Part shown: in pieces, positions 26,001-38,177 of the stretch | Numbering within the stretch: the stretch's first letter is position 1 | How the letters are laid out: each line of letters begins with the position of its first letter | Assembly: GCF_963678635.1 (NCBI RefSeq) | Contig: NC_087062.1 | Location: forward strand, 99,317,705 to 99,381,704 | Direction of reading: 5' to 3' | DNA from: Symsagittifera roscoffensis | Lineage: Eukaryota > Xenacoelomorpha > Acoela > Convolutidae | Length of the DNA: 64,000 bases | The notes under the pieces: generated by a model | Seen by the model: the letters and a program-made list of their open reading frames with translations, nothing else | The model's database searches: none | What the model was told of the DNA's origin: nothing | Made by a program: the position numbers and the translations under genes

Positions 26001-28503
26001 TTTGGGTGGATTTGCTGTATCTTCAAATAAACCACTAAGGATATTCACAGGCACAGATTCTGATTACTCTGTAGAAGATTATCTAAACGCAGTCACAGCA
26101 AACCTAATGACAAACAAACACCATATAAGGAATCAACCATATTACTCAGAAGATGAAGAATACTATCATCAAAATCAACAACGATTCAATAAAAATCAGC
26201 AAAACAATAAAATGGAACATTGATCAACCAGACCCTACTTATGAACCAGACCTTTTCGAACCATATGCACGAAACGAACAAAGACGACAAACAAGACAGA
26301 ACCCAACGTCATATAATAAAAACATTCAATCAAAAAACCCTGTACATACACAAAATTATCAACCAACCAAAATGCAGAATGAAATCACATTACCATAAAA
26401 TTTACAACAACATGAAATAACGAAAACCCAACTTACATATTTTTCTCAAATACCAAATGGCGCAGCATCACTACAGATGACTATGAATCTATACATTATG
26501 GGTGGATCTGCTGTATCTTCAAATAAACCACTAATGATATTCACAGGCACAGATTCTGAATACTCTGTAGAAGATTATCTAAACGCAGTCACAGCCAACC
26601 TAATGACAAACCAACACCATAAAAGGAATCAACCACATTACTCAGAAGATGAAGAATACTATCATCAAAATCAACAACGATTCAATAAAAATCAGCAAAA
26701 CAATAAATGGAACATTGATCAACCAGACCCTACTTATCAACCAGACCTTTTTGAACCATATGCACGAAACGAACAAACACAACAAAGAAGACAGAACCCA
26801 ACGTCATATAATAAAAACTTTCAATCACAAAACCCTGTACAAACACAAAATTATCAACTAACCCAAATGCAAAATGAAATCACATTATCATAAAATTTAC
26901 AACAAAATGAAATAACGAAAACCCAACTTACATATTTTTCTCAAATACCAAATGCCGCAGAATCACTACAGATGACTATGAATCTATACATTTTGGGTGG
27001 ATCTGCTGTATCTTCAAATAAACCACTAAGGATATTCACAGGCACAAATTCTGATTACTCTGTAGAAGATTATCTAAACGCAGTCACAGCAAACCTAATG
27101 ACAAACAAACACCATATAAGGAATCAACCACATTACTCAGGAGATGAAGAATACTCTCATCAAAATCAACAACGATTTAAAAAAAAAATCAGCAAAACAA
27201 TAAATGGAACATTGATCAACCAGACCCTACTTATCAACCAGACCTTTTCGAACCATATGCACGAAACGAACAAAGACGACAAACAAGACAGAACCCAACG
27301 TCATATAATAAAAACATTCAATCAAAAAACCCTGTACATACACAAAATTATCAACCAACCAAAATGCAGAATGAAATCACATTACCATAAAATTTACAAC
27401 AAAATGAAATAACGAAAACCCAACTTACATATTTTTCTCAAATACCAAATGCCGCAGAATCACTACAGATGACTATGAATCTATACATTTTGGGTGGATC
27501 TGCTGTATCTTCAAATAAACCACTAAGGATATTCACAGGCACAAATTCTGATTACTCTGTAGAAGATTATCTAAACGCAGTCACAGCAAACCTAATGACA
27601 AAAAAACACCATATAAGGAATCAACCACATTACTCAGAAGATGAAGATTACTATCATCAAAATCAACAACGATTTAAAAAAAAATCAGCAAAACAATAAA
27701 TGGAACATTGATCAACCAGACCCTACTTATCAACCAGACCTTTTCGAACCATATGCACGAAACGAACAAAGACGACAAACAAGACAGAACCCAACGTCAT
27801 ATAATAAAAGCTTTCAATCACAAAACCCTATACATACACAAAATTATCTACCAACCAAAATGCAAAATGAAATCACATTACCATGAAATTTACAACAACA
27901 TGAAATAACGAAAACCCAACTTACATATTTTTCTCAAATACCAAATGCCGCAGAATCACTACAGATGACTATGAATCTATACATTATGGGTGAATCTGCT
28001 GTAACTTCAAATAAACCACAAATGATATTCACAGGCACAGATTCTGAATACTCTGTAGAAGGTTATCTAAATGCAGTCACAGCCAACCTAATGACAAACC
28101 AACACCATATAAGGAATCAACCACATTACTCAGAAGATGAAGAATACTATCATCAAAATCAACAACGATTCAATAAAAATCAGCAAAACAATAAATGGAA
28201 CATTGATCAACCAGACCCTACATATCAACCAGACCTTTTTGAACCATATACACGAAACGAACAAACACTACAAAGAAGACAGAACCCAACGTCATATAAT
28301 AAAAACTTTCAATCACAAAACCTTGTACATACACAAAATTATCAACCAACCCAAATGCAAAATGGAATCTCATTATTATATTATTTACAACAACTTCAAA
28401 TAACAAGAACCCAACTTACAAATTTTTCTCAGAAAAAAAATGCCGCAGAATCACTACAGATGACTATGAATCCACACATTATGGGTGGAACTTCTATATC
28501 TTA
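23091..28503 (+). repeat. Satellite-like array of about 495-bp gag units
   Basis: The landmark ATGACTATGAAT occurs at 23538, 24011, 24506, 24991, 25486, 25981, 26477, 26972, 27469, 27965 and 28460, so the period is 495-497 bases with two shorter exceptions (473 and 485). Each unit encodes the gag linker fused to the first 40 residues of the capsid core, open for up to 138 codons and usually closed by the same TAA or TGA. Two unit types differ together at several sites: type E (PLMIF, SEYS, NQHH) and type D (PLRIF, SDYS, NKHH). From 24991 the order is E-D-D, E-D-D, E, giving a higher-order period of about 1487 bases. Confidence 0.9.
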
Positions 28504-31200
28504 AAATAAAGCACTAATGGTATTCACAGGAACCACACTTGATGGCGCAGCCCAAAATTGGTTTTCAGTTTTACCTATAGATGCGAAATCAGATCGGAAA
28601 AGATTCACACAAGAATTTTTAAAAAAATTTTGACTCTGAAAGAAACAATCAACAGCAAAGAATCTTATGCAAGACTATACTACGCATGACTATAAAAACT
28701 CAAAGATGACAGAAATTTTAATGATGAATCTAACACAACAATTACGGAAAATACCTATTCAAAGAGAGCATCACATCCATCTTCATTTCGAGAACCCGAA
28801 ATAAACTTCAGAAAACTAGTAGATAGACTAGAACAAGCTGAATTCTGTATGAAACTGTAAGAAACAGAAAATTCAAAATTACATTTTCTAAACAACCTTC
28901 ATACAACTGCTTCGCAAAAAAATAATGTTCACGACTCTGACACTGAACTAGCTGAAAAAATCACTCAAATTTAAATATCTATGAGAACAATCCACAACTT
29001 CTCAGATCATAATTATAATTTTTTTGCGAAATCCAAAACAACAAAACCCCCCTATATGAATAGTCAAAACCAATCACAATCACAAAACTTTAATCAAAAT
29101 GTACCACACAAGCTTCTCACACAGTATTTTTAACGATCAACCACGAACTACACTAGATTGTAGCAAAAACTATCCATTTTTTCAGCAAAATAAAAAAATT
29201 ACACACAAACACCGTATAATCAATCAACCATGTTACTCAGAAGATGAAAAATACTATCCTCAAAATCAACAACGATTCAATAAAAATAAGCAAAATAAAA
29301 AATGGAACATTGATCAACCAGACCCTACTTATCAACCAGACCTTTTCGAACCATATACACGAAAAGAACAAACACGACGAACAAGACAGAACCCAGCATC
29401 ATATATAATCATAACTTTCGTTCACAAAACACTGCAAATTCACAAAAATATCAACCAACCCAAATGCAAAAAGAAATCCCATAATCATATTATTTACAAC
29501 AACATGAAATAACGAAAACCCAACTTACAAATTTTTCCCAAAAACCAAATGCCGCAGAATCACTACAGTTGACTATGAATCCATACATTATGGATGGATC
29601 TTCTATATCTTAAAATAAAGCACTAATGGTATTCACAGGAACCACACTTGATGGCGCAGCCCAAAAATGGTTTTCAGTTTTACCTATAGATACGAAATCA
29701 GATTGGAAAAGACTCACACAAAAATTTATAAAAAAAATTGACTCTGAAGGAAACAAACAACAGCAAAGAATTTCGCAGAATCCCAAATGAAACAATTAAA
29801 CTACTTGAAGTAAGAATTGAAATATTAGTAAGAAAAGCATATTCTCCTAATACCCATGACTATAAAAACACAAAGATTACAGAAACTTTAACGATGACTC
29901 TAACACCACAATTACGGAAAAAGCGATAAAGAAGAGATCATCTCATCCATCTTCAATTCGAGAACCCGATATAAACTTCAGAAAACTAGTAGATAAAATA
30001 GAACAAGCTGAAATCAGTATGAAACTGCAAGAAACAGAAAATTCAAAATTACAATCGGTAAACAACATCCATAAAACTGCTTCACAAAAATATACGACTC
30101 TGTCACTGAACTAGCTGAAAAAATAACTCAAAATTTGAATATCTATGAGAAAAATCCAAATTTTAAAGGCAAACAATCATTCAAAAAATTGTGTAACTGT
30201 TGCCGTAGATATGGAAAACGCATTGCTGAATGTAGACAAAAGCAACAAGATAATCAGAACAAACCACAAAAGCGTAGAGAACCATTTAATCATTTTATCA
30301 ATACATGAAAAAAGCCCAAAATTTACCAAACAAAAACATTCACAGTAACAAAATTTCAGGAAAACCGCTCCCTGATTACTATAATACCTCTAGACAAAAA
30401 TCACCTTACCGAAATAACTATCGCGGAAGATCTCCAAATAAAAGAAATTCGCGAAATTTCTCACAAAATAGATTTAGTCGAGCAAACAGTCAAAACAATC
30501 AATATCGAAATAACTATTCAAGATCAAACTCAAACAGAAGTAACTACTCAAATTACAAAGGAATTGTTCTTACTCCAACTCCCGAAACAGATAGTATTCA
30601 AACGACTTTTCTAGAAGTTCCTCAAACAACAGAAACAGAAACTACTCAAACAATAGGAATAGACAAATATCCAAATAGCAGATCACGAAACTAATTAAAC
30701 AAGATATCAAACTATAATAATTATCACAATAGATCAGGTATTCTCGTAACAATTCTCAGAACAACGATCTCGTAACAACTCTCAGAAAAGTAGTTTTAAT
30801 TATTCAAACCGACAAAGAAATTAATTATTCTCAATCACCGTCTAGAAAAGATACACAGTAACAAAACTATAGAAGAAGTACAACTATGCAACAAAAACAA
30901 ATTAACCAAGTACAATCAACTAAAGAAACTCAATCAGACCCTCCCGGTAATGATAACACAGAAACCACAGGATTACACCTAAACACGTAAATTGCGAATC
31001 CACAGACGATGAGAGCTAAACAGAAAACACGCTTTCAATAAACAAGCTTCAAACTGAAAATGAATACGAAACACCAATATAATCGAAGTTTTACCAAAAC
31101 AACAAAAATTCATTTTCAAAACCCTGATAATACTCAAAAAATAACAGACTATACCGAACAAGAACTTACAGGAAGTTCAAGCACAATTAATATATATCAG
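28504..31200 (+). pseudogene. gag C-terminal half, copy 2
   Basis: This block repeats 18.3-20.98 kb about 10.25 kb further on: a broken capsid core (28520-29930), the knuckle at 30192-30233 with the same His-to-Lys change, and the N/S/R-rich tail in 30305-30694 (RSPNKRNSRNFSQNRFSRAN). Because the damaged knuckle is shared by both copies, the large duplication came after that mutation. Further remnants of the acidic gag end run to about 31200. Confidence 0.75.
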
Positions 31201-31224
31201 AAAACAACAAATAAAGCACAACTG

Positions 31225-33650
31225 CCCAAATAAAACGTTTGGACAATCCCACTTCTCTTAGAAAGTCAAAAAAGCAAAGATTTTTAATCACCATACCTCG
31301 AAATTGATTTTTTAATTATCTCAGGAGCAAAACCAAATATAATAAATATTCCCATATGGAATGAGATACAAACGTTACTTCCAAAAGTAAATCCATCAAA
31401 CACCTCAAGCATTTTAGCTACAGCATAAGGATCAAGTTTAACAAATTTTGGAAAAGTTCAATTAATCCTTGTTCCCACTCGAACGATGGAACAGAATAAA
31501 TATTTAACGAAACCTTTCAAACAAACATTCCATATCACAGATATAAACACAACATCAATGGAATACCATTTATTACTAAATATAAGGCCACTATTAATAT
31601 TCTAAACAGCAAAATACATAAAAAAAAGATAAGTATACAAGAATGAAAAACACATCACTTACATTCTTTCGAAAATTAAATAAACAACCACTATTTTTCT
31701 CCAAATTCTACTCTAAATATAACCAAGAACGAAAACACGTGAAACCATTTAGAGGATCTGTACATAACTTTTCAATGAGTCAAGTCCATCAATAAAACAT
31801 GAAACAAAACAAACAACGACTATATATGTCAGACTTTGAATTCGAACCAATTCACAAATTTTACCGAGTAACAATCTAATCCATCAAATACACCAAAAAC
31901 CCAGATTCAGATATCATTTCACTACAAATATACAATAATTCTCCATACAAAATAATATTACCTCTAGGATTTCTAGGTTATTGCGAAACAAATGCAACAA
32001 TCTCTCGCCAATTAGATGTAGCATTTAGAGTAAATAATCTTTTTAAATTATTAGATATATATCAATCAACAATTCTTAATGAAGAATTATCAATTAATAA
32101 TAAAAAAAGTGACAACAAACGAAATACACACTATTTTACAAAAACACCTTATTCTAAACCGACATTACAGATATCGAAAAACACCAAGGAACAACAAAAA
32201 TTCCTCACATGTTCAAATTTCGACATTCTCAAATTACACAAAAAGAATTTGAAAAACTAGCCGAACTGCTACTAAAAGACCCAATTGTATACGCCACAAC
32301 TAAATTTGATGTTGGAAAAGTAAATTCACCACTACACCTACCTCTGAAACCTGATGCAGTTCTCAAAAAACAACTAGCAAATAAAATTCCATTTCACTTA
32401 CAAGATAAAATCAATAGTTTATTAGACATACTGGAACAGTATAAAATTATTTCCCAAGTAATTAAAAAAAAAATCAAACGGAAAAACACATTCCTAAATC
32501 CCGTTATTATTTTAGCTAAAGAAGAATCATTAAAAATCGTTTTAGATGTAAGATACTTCAATTCCCTCATTGAGAAATCCAAATAGAGTTGACCCATAAA
32601 ACCAATTCAAGTAATCTTTCGAAAGTAAACGGAAAACACTTTACAACAGCTGACATGAACAGCGCATACAACCAAATGCCACTAGTAGAAGAATCACGAC
32701 GTTTAACACAATTCGTTATTTGAAACCAACAAAACGAATTTAATAGACTTTTCTATTGAATCTCCATAGGCTCAGCAGCATTATCAGTATTTATGAGTGA
32801 AATTTTTTGACCACTCATTCTCAGTAAAGTTGTCATAACATATTTAGACGATGTTTTCATGCAGTGACAAACAAAAAACGGAATGTTTTTTGTCTTAGAT
32901 AAATATCATCAAATACTACTAGAAGAAAACATGAAAGCAGCCCCATACAAATCACATTTTTTCCTCACATGTGTAAAATTTCTTGGACATACTATTGAAG
33001 GAAAAACGATAGCTCCATTAAAATCCCGCATAGACGCAATCATAAAACTTCAACCTTCATCAAACAAAAAAGAAATGCAAGAACTTCTTAAGTAAATACG
33101 TCTATAAAATGCTACTAAATTCAAGACCATTTAATAACATTATCAGGCAGCAAAAAAAACTTGAATGGACAACAGAATATCAGAAACGGTTTGAAGAAAA
33201 ACAAGTCCTCACTGAACAGATACCAAAAACTATTCCAGATCCAGACCAACCATTTTGTGCTATGTGCGACGCCTCGAATTTTGACATTGGTGCAGCATTA
33301 TTTCAATCACACAGTGGAACAAATAAAACAATGTTTTTTTTTCAGCAAACTCAAGACTATTTACACAAGCTAAACTTAGACTCTCTACCATTATGAGAGA
33401 ATGCACAGCTATAGTATACACTCTCACAGAATATGAATTTTCAATACTTGGATCAAAACATCCAACAGTTCAATTTACAGAAGATAAACTTGTAATTTTT
33501 CTACTTACACAAAAACCAAATCCAAACCACAGAGTTCATAGAAATCAATTAATTTCAATTAATTGGACTGCAGGAAAAAATTTTGTATTGCCAGACATAC
33601 TCAGTAGAAGTACACCACCTGATTTACTAACAAAAAAAAAACAACAGTAA
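31225..33650 (+). pseudogene. Protease-RT-RNase H remnant, copy 2
   Basis: The protease again shows ISG in place of DSG (31318-31326). RT pieces are 32209-32586 and a TYLDDVFMQ segment at 32838-32864 followed at once by a TGA. RNase H pieces are 33109-33396 and 33393-33650, the latter with YTLTEYEF and WTAGKNFVLPDILSR. Compared with copy 1, this block keeps about 84 bases near 32016-32100 and about 35 bases around 32815-32850 that copy 1 has lost. It also continues into the rest of pol, so it is the ancestral block and 21.0-23.09 kb is the duplicate or earlier-truncated version. Confidence 0.8.
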
Positions 33651-33654
33651 AAAT

Positions 33655-35825
33655 ACCACAAAAATTTAAGTTTTTTCTTGCAAAAGACGAAACATCTCCA
33701 CAATTAGAATGCAAATATGCAGTAAAAACCGACCTTGATCATGCACAAATAAATAATTTAAAATTTTTTCCATTATATTTAGATTGCCAAAATAATCACT
33801 ACGAAGTAGATGTATTAGGAAACTTTACGTTTAAACCGATACCATATTTATAATGGATCAAAAACAATAGACAACATAAACCACTGAGACTAAAAATATA
33901 TAGGACAGACCTATTCTCGTTAATAGAAAAAGAAAATCTAATCGATAATAAAAATTTATCAGGACCTATAGATTAATAGGACCATATAGATTAAACTTAC
34001 ACAGTAAATCAAGTTTTTAATCTAAATGACCCCCTAAATAACATACCTCCTTCAAAAATAGAAATTGAAATATCTTCCTAACAATTACAGGAAAACTTAC
34101 ACTTCAACTGCTACAAGAGTACAAAGAACTTCAAAATCATAAGACAATTAAAGTCTTGGCACAATTATAAAGAAAACCCATAAAAGCAGATGTCACTTTT
34201 CTAGGAAACAAAAAACTTCTTAGATATTTTATAAAATTCAATAATACATCTGTAAATGAAAATATAGATATTTTAGAATATCAAACATCTGAAGTAAAAG
34301 TACCCTGCTTACCACTAAGTATGATACTACTAGCATTTCACATTTCACATTCCTTAAACACTAAGGGACATGCAGGATCAGAAAAAAAACATACTCAGTT
34401 TTTTTTCAAATTTTTTGCTTTTTCAAATGCACCGATTTGGATCAAGGTATTATGCAACGATTGCAAAACATGCCAGCAAAATAAACCATAACCACATCAA
34501 AGACAAATAGCAGAAAAACAAGATTTCAAAGAACAAAATATATATTTTAACCACAGAATCTCATTCGATATGAAAGGACCAATATCACCCTCTTCAGAAG
34601 GGAACTCATAAATTATGGTCATAGTTAACGCATTTACACACTATGTAGCACTCAACCCAGTACCTCATTGTAATGCCTATTATGCATATACAACACTTTA
34701 TGAATAATGGATAGCAAAATTTGGATTACCATAAATCCTTGTCACCGATAACGGCACTGAGTTTATAAATAAGGAAATCATCACATTAAACACAAACCAC
34801 GAACGCCTCATGCCCCATGGACTAATGGTTTAGTCGAAGAAATGAACCGTTCATTACAAGAATATCTCAGAAGTATCATTAACGGAAACGATACAAAATA
34901 TACTGAAAGGTCAACAGATGTAAAACTATTACCCTTGGCTTACAATTCACAAATAACAACAACCTTAGGACTATCACCTTATCAAGGGGTTTTTAATCAA
35001 AAACGACGGAAAACAATAATTTTCATAGGAAACTCCTCAAAAAACACACAGGGTCATTGCCAGCCTACAAAAGAATCAATATGTGATAATCTACCATTAC
35101 ATACACACGATGAAGATCATTCTCATCAACCACAAATTTTAAAGCTGGCTTTCGGCACACATATTGAATGGATTTTAAATAGAGATAAAAAAAACACCAA
35201 CAAATTTATCAAAAGATAGCCAAAAAACTATTACAAAGACAGAATGTTCGATCCCAAAAAAAATTCACGATTCACACCAGCTACAAACTTAAAAATCGGA
35301 ACATATGTCCTAATCCTAAATTTTGTAACACAGAAAGGAATATCTAAAAAACTACAATCAATCCGAAAAGGACCATTTCAAATCATTGACAAACCCATTC
35401 ATGAAACATTTAAACTTGATGATTCAAATGAAAAAAAATTGTTCAACATAGAAACAATCTTTTACCCTATTACCCAAAAGAACACGCTCTTCGCGAGTTA
35501 ACACAATTATACTCCTTTACAGGACTAACAGTTGTTCACGACAACTCAGACAATATTTACAAACAAACAAACGGTGCAAATTTTTCACCAAAATTATTAC
35601 AACAAAAAATTAAGAAAATACCCGAAAAAAATCCAAAGAACTAATCAATAAACAAATATCTCAGAAACAAAGAAAAAAATCAAAAACTAGAAGAAAAAAT
35701 TTTACCAAAAGAAATGAAAGAAAAATTTTAACAACGACAATCATCGCGACTCCGAAATCAACGACGAAAAAATTACAAAACTTTCATTCCACAAACCCAA
35801 AAATTTAAGAAAGTTGAATTCTAAA
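33655..35825 (+). pseudogene. Integrase remnant and basic C-terminal tail
   Basis: Fragments match the integrase at 56566-58474: GHAGSEK (part of the zinc-binding HHCC region) near 34370, CNDCKTCQ near 34455, and TDNGTEFIN near 34744. The open piece 34842-35219 starts at EMNRSLQEYLRSII, and 35244-35501 covers the C-terminal barrel-like part. Stops are frequent (for example TAA near 34490 and 34609). A basic tail (STRLRNQ-like, ending FKKVEF) ends near 35823 and matches the small ORF at 58325-58474. Confidence 0.75.
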
Positions 35826-36660
35826 AGCCCTTTTCTATTTAGTTAAAGTTTCTAAACTTTCAGAATTATAATGAACCAATCTTCTTTTTTCTGAAATTCA
35901 TGCTGACGCTTTCGAACAACTAGTTCAATTTCAGCCAATCAGAAACCATCTAACCCATCACATCACCTCATTCTGACACCACTTCTTTAGCCGACACTTT
36001 GCAGACTTGAAACAGATATGAAATTATAACTAAAAGACCTCCATGTGAAAATTAAGCAACAAACTTATATTTGACAACCGAAACAAACAAAATCTAAATA
36101 TTACAAACCTCCCCTATCAGCTAGTACAAAGATCAACAATATTGTCCGAACTTACACTCCAAATTTCCCTTAAGGAAAATTATTAAATTAGCCTAAAGTA
36201 AAAATAGGAAATGATCAATTAGCCTAAATTACGAATAACGCCTGAATACCCCCGATCATCCCACAAATAAAAACAAAACTAGAAATTAAATTCTTAGACA
36301 CTCAAAGTTCTCCTCGCCAAAAATTGCTTATATCCAACCCAATTGTTAAAAATCAATAAATAATCCGACCACACTCAAATTCAGCCTGGAAAAATAAAAA
36401 ATAATTCGGCAAAAACGGATCATTATTCAAATGCTTCTTTCAAAATCAGTCATTTCCTCAAAACCATAACTTCAAAATTTTTTTTTCACTTCTATCAATT
36501 TTTTTTTCAAATCAGTATATTTTTTATTATAGACACCTTCGAAATATTTCTTTTTCTCTTCATAATTTTATTTCAATTATTTATTCAACCCACAAAACCT
36601 ACCTCAATTTTGCAAAAATTCTTGATCACGTCGTCAAGTACAAAATTTCAAAAACTATTT
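35826..36660 (+). other. Conserved non-coding spacer between pol and accessory genes
   Basis: No open frame. The block aligns with 58475-59296 of the better copy and shares, in order, a T-rich start, TTGACAACyrAAAyAAA, the twin motif AGCCTAAAGT/AGCCTAAATT (36185 and 36215) and a run of T-rich tracts. See the entry at 58475. Confidence 0.55.
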
Positions 36661-36664
36661 AAAA

Positions 36665-36850
36665 GTGAAGACATCTATTCAACAAAAAAGACATTTTTCT
36701 TCTTTTAATGATATTTTTCACATTTTAATTTCCCCAATTCTGACAATATGCAAATGTATAAAAAAGGCAATAATAGTTTTTGCACTAGCAACAATACTTT
36801 TCATCATTTTCATAGAAGAACATTATAATCAACATAAATTTTCTTCATAG
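36665..36850 (+). pseudogene. Protein A (two-membrane-segment) copy
   Basis: The 61-aa frame matches protein A of the better copy over its last 45 residues (LTICKCIKKAIIVFALATIL), with two hydrophobic segments around a cationic loop. It begins with GTG rather than ATG, so the start is probably lost, yet the rest of the frame is undamaged in an element where nearly every other gene is broken. Confidence 0.6.
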
Positions 36851-37955
36851 GTTAAAAACTTACAGAACTTTTCAAAATTGCTAATCAACAACCAACACAA
36901 CAGTCCCCACCGACTACGACATCCAAGGAACTCAAACAACACCCCCAATCATCAACCATTCATTTCATGAAAACCCATATTCATTTGAAGAAAAACATTC
37001 ACTATTATCAGAACCTTAGAACCCATAGTTCGCCACACACCCCTAAGCGAACCACAATACGAATCAATATACAATATTTACCCTTCTCTCCAGCAAGACC
37101 CTAATGGAACAAGACCTCCTAGTCAAAACCAAAGTACATCAACAATACACAGACAAACCATACATCTAAGACGTAATAGAAATTTTAGAGTTCCCAGAGT
37201 TCATTTAACATACCCTCATCACCAATCCCATATCCTTTAGATCTTTCCAGTAGTATAATTCAGAGTACCCTCCCACCCTTACTATCTAGCTCACAACAAA
37301 ATACTCCGAACATACCATCGAATTACTTGGGATCAACCCCCACACCGAACAAACTCTTGACAACCCTTTTAACCCCCCAATTTCAACAGAACGTCTCCCA
37401 CATTGGATGACACAAGCTTTCACTCAAGATGAACCAGACTTATGAAACGACCCTATAGAGAACTCATCGGATACATCTTTGCCATTACTAGAAACCCTCT
37501 CACTTCCTTCAATCCCTTCAAAAAGTTAAACACCAACAACGTTATTTCCTCCAATATTCTATACAAATTTAGACTATCGATATAGAAAACATTTTACCAA
37601 TAGTATACCCCTACTATTGGATTGAAATACAATCGTAGCAACCCTTCCATTATTTGGCCAACATCTTGACAGTAACAGACTGCATAATTGGGCACTCAAC
37701 AGATTACAATATCGACACGATATTCACAAAGACATACAGGAACGCAACATGCAAATCCTTACAAAAGACAATTTAACAATTAAATGTGAAATAACAGTAC
37801 AATTAAACAGTTTAGTACATCAAACTCTCCCCCTAGCTCCGCGAAAAATAACAGCTCGATCATTACCTCTCCCCTTTATCACAGCGGAAATTATCTATAA
37901 ATACGATAAATTTACGAAAAAGACACTTGGATACATCATATTCTATAATCCTTAA
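36851..37955 (+). pseudogene. Protein B remnant
   Basis: The Gln/Pro/Thr-rich first part (near 36880-37450) is in several frames. It ends with TQDEPDL and a TGA near 37441, at the same place as in the better copy. The folded second part follows (LFGQHLDSNRLHNWALNRLQ near 37651-37710). The open piece 37749-37955 ends ITAEIIYKYDKFTKKTLGYI, matching the other copy (ITTEVIYKYDRYTKKTIGYI). Confidence 0.6.
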
Positions 37956-38177
37956 TCAGATTTATACATGTATTTTTAATAATCCTTCTACAGTTTTTTA
38001 GTACATCAAACTCTCCCCCTAGCTCCGCGAAAAATAACAGCTCGATCATTACCTCTCCCCTTTATCACAGCGGAAATTATCTATAAATACGATAAATTTA
38101 CGAAAAAGACACTTGGATACATCATATTCTATAATCCTTAATCAGATTTATACATGTATTTTTAATAATCCTTCTCC
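37808..38177 (+). repeat. Tandem duplication of 186 bp
   Basis: The segment from TAGTACATCAAACTCTCCCC at 37813 recurs at 37999 with essentially no differences, as do all landmarks to AATCCTTCT (37981 and 38167). It spans the end of protein B and the env start, so the B-end/env-start junction is present twice. The near-identity implies a recent event. Confidence 0.95.

Noticed and set aside
24011-28403. A family of 138-aa genes
   Set aside because: The recurring frames are slices of gag with a shared terminal stop and no promoter or start context. They are satellite units, not genes.
23091-28503. CRISPR-like regular repeat array
   Set aside because: Units are about 495 bp, contiguous and gag-derived, with no short-repeat/unique-spacer pattern, and the DNA is eukaryotic.
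32841-32852. Functional RT in the degenerate element
   Set aside because: YLDD is intact, but a TGA follows within a few codons, and stops and frameshifts flank it on both sides.
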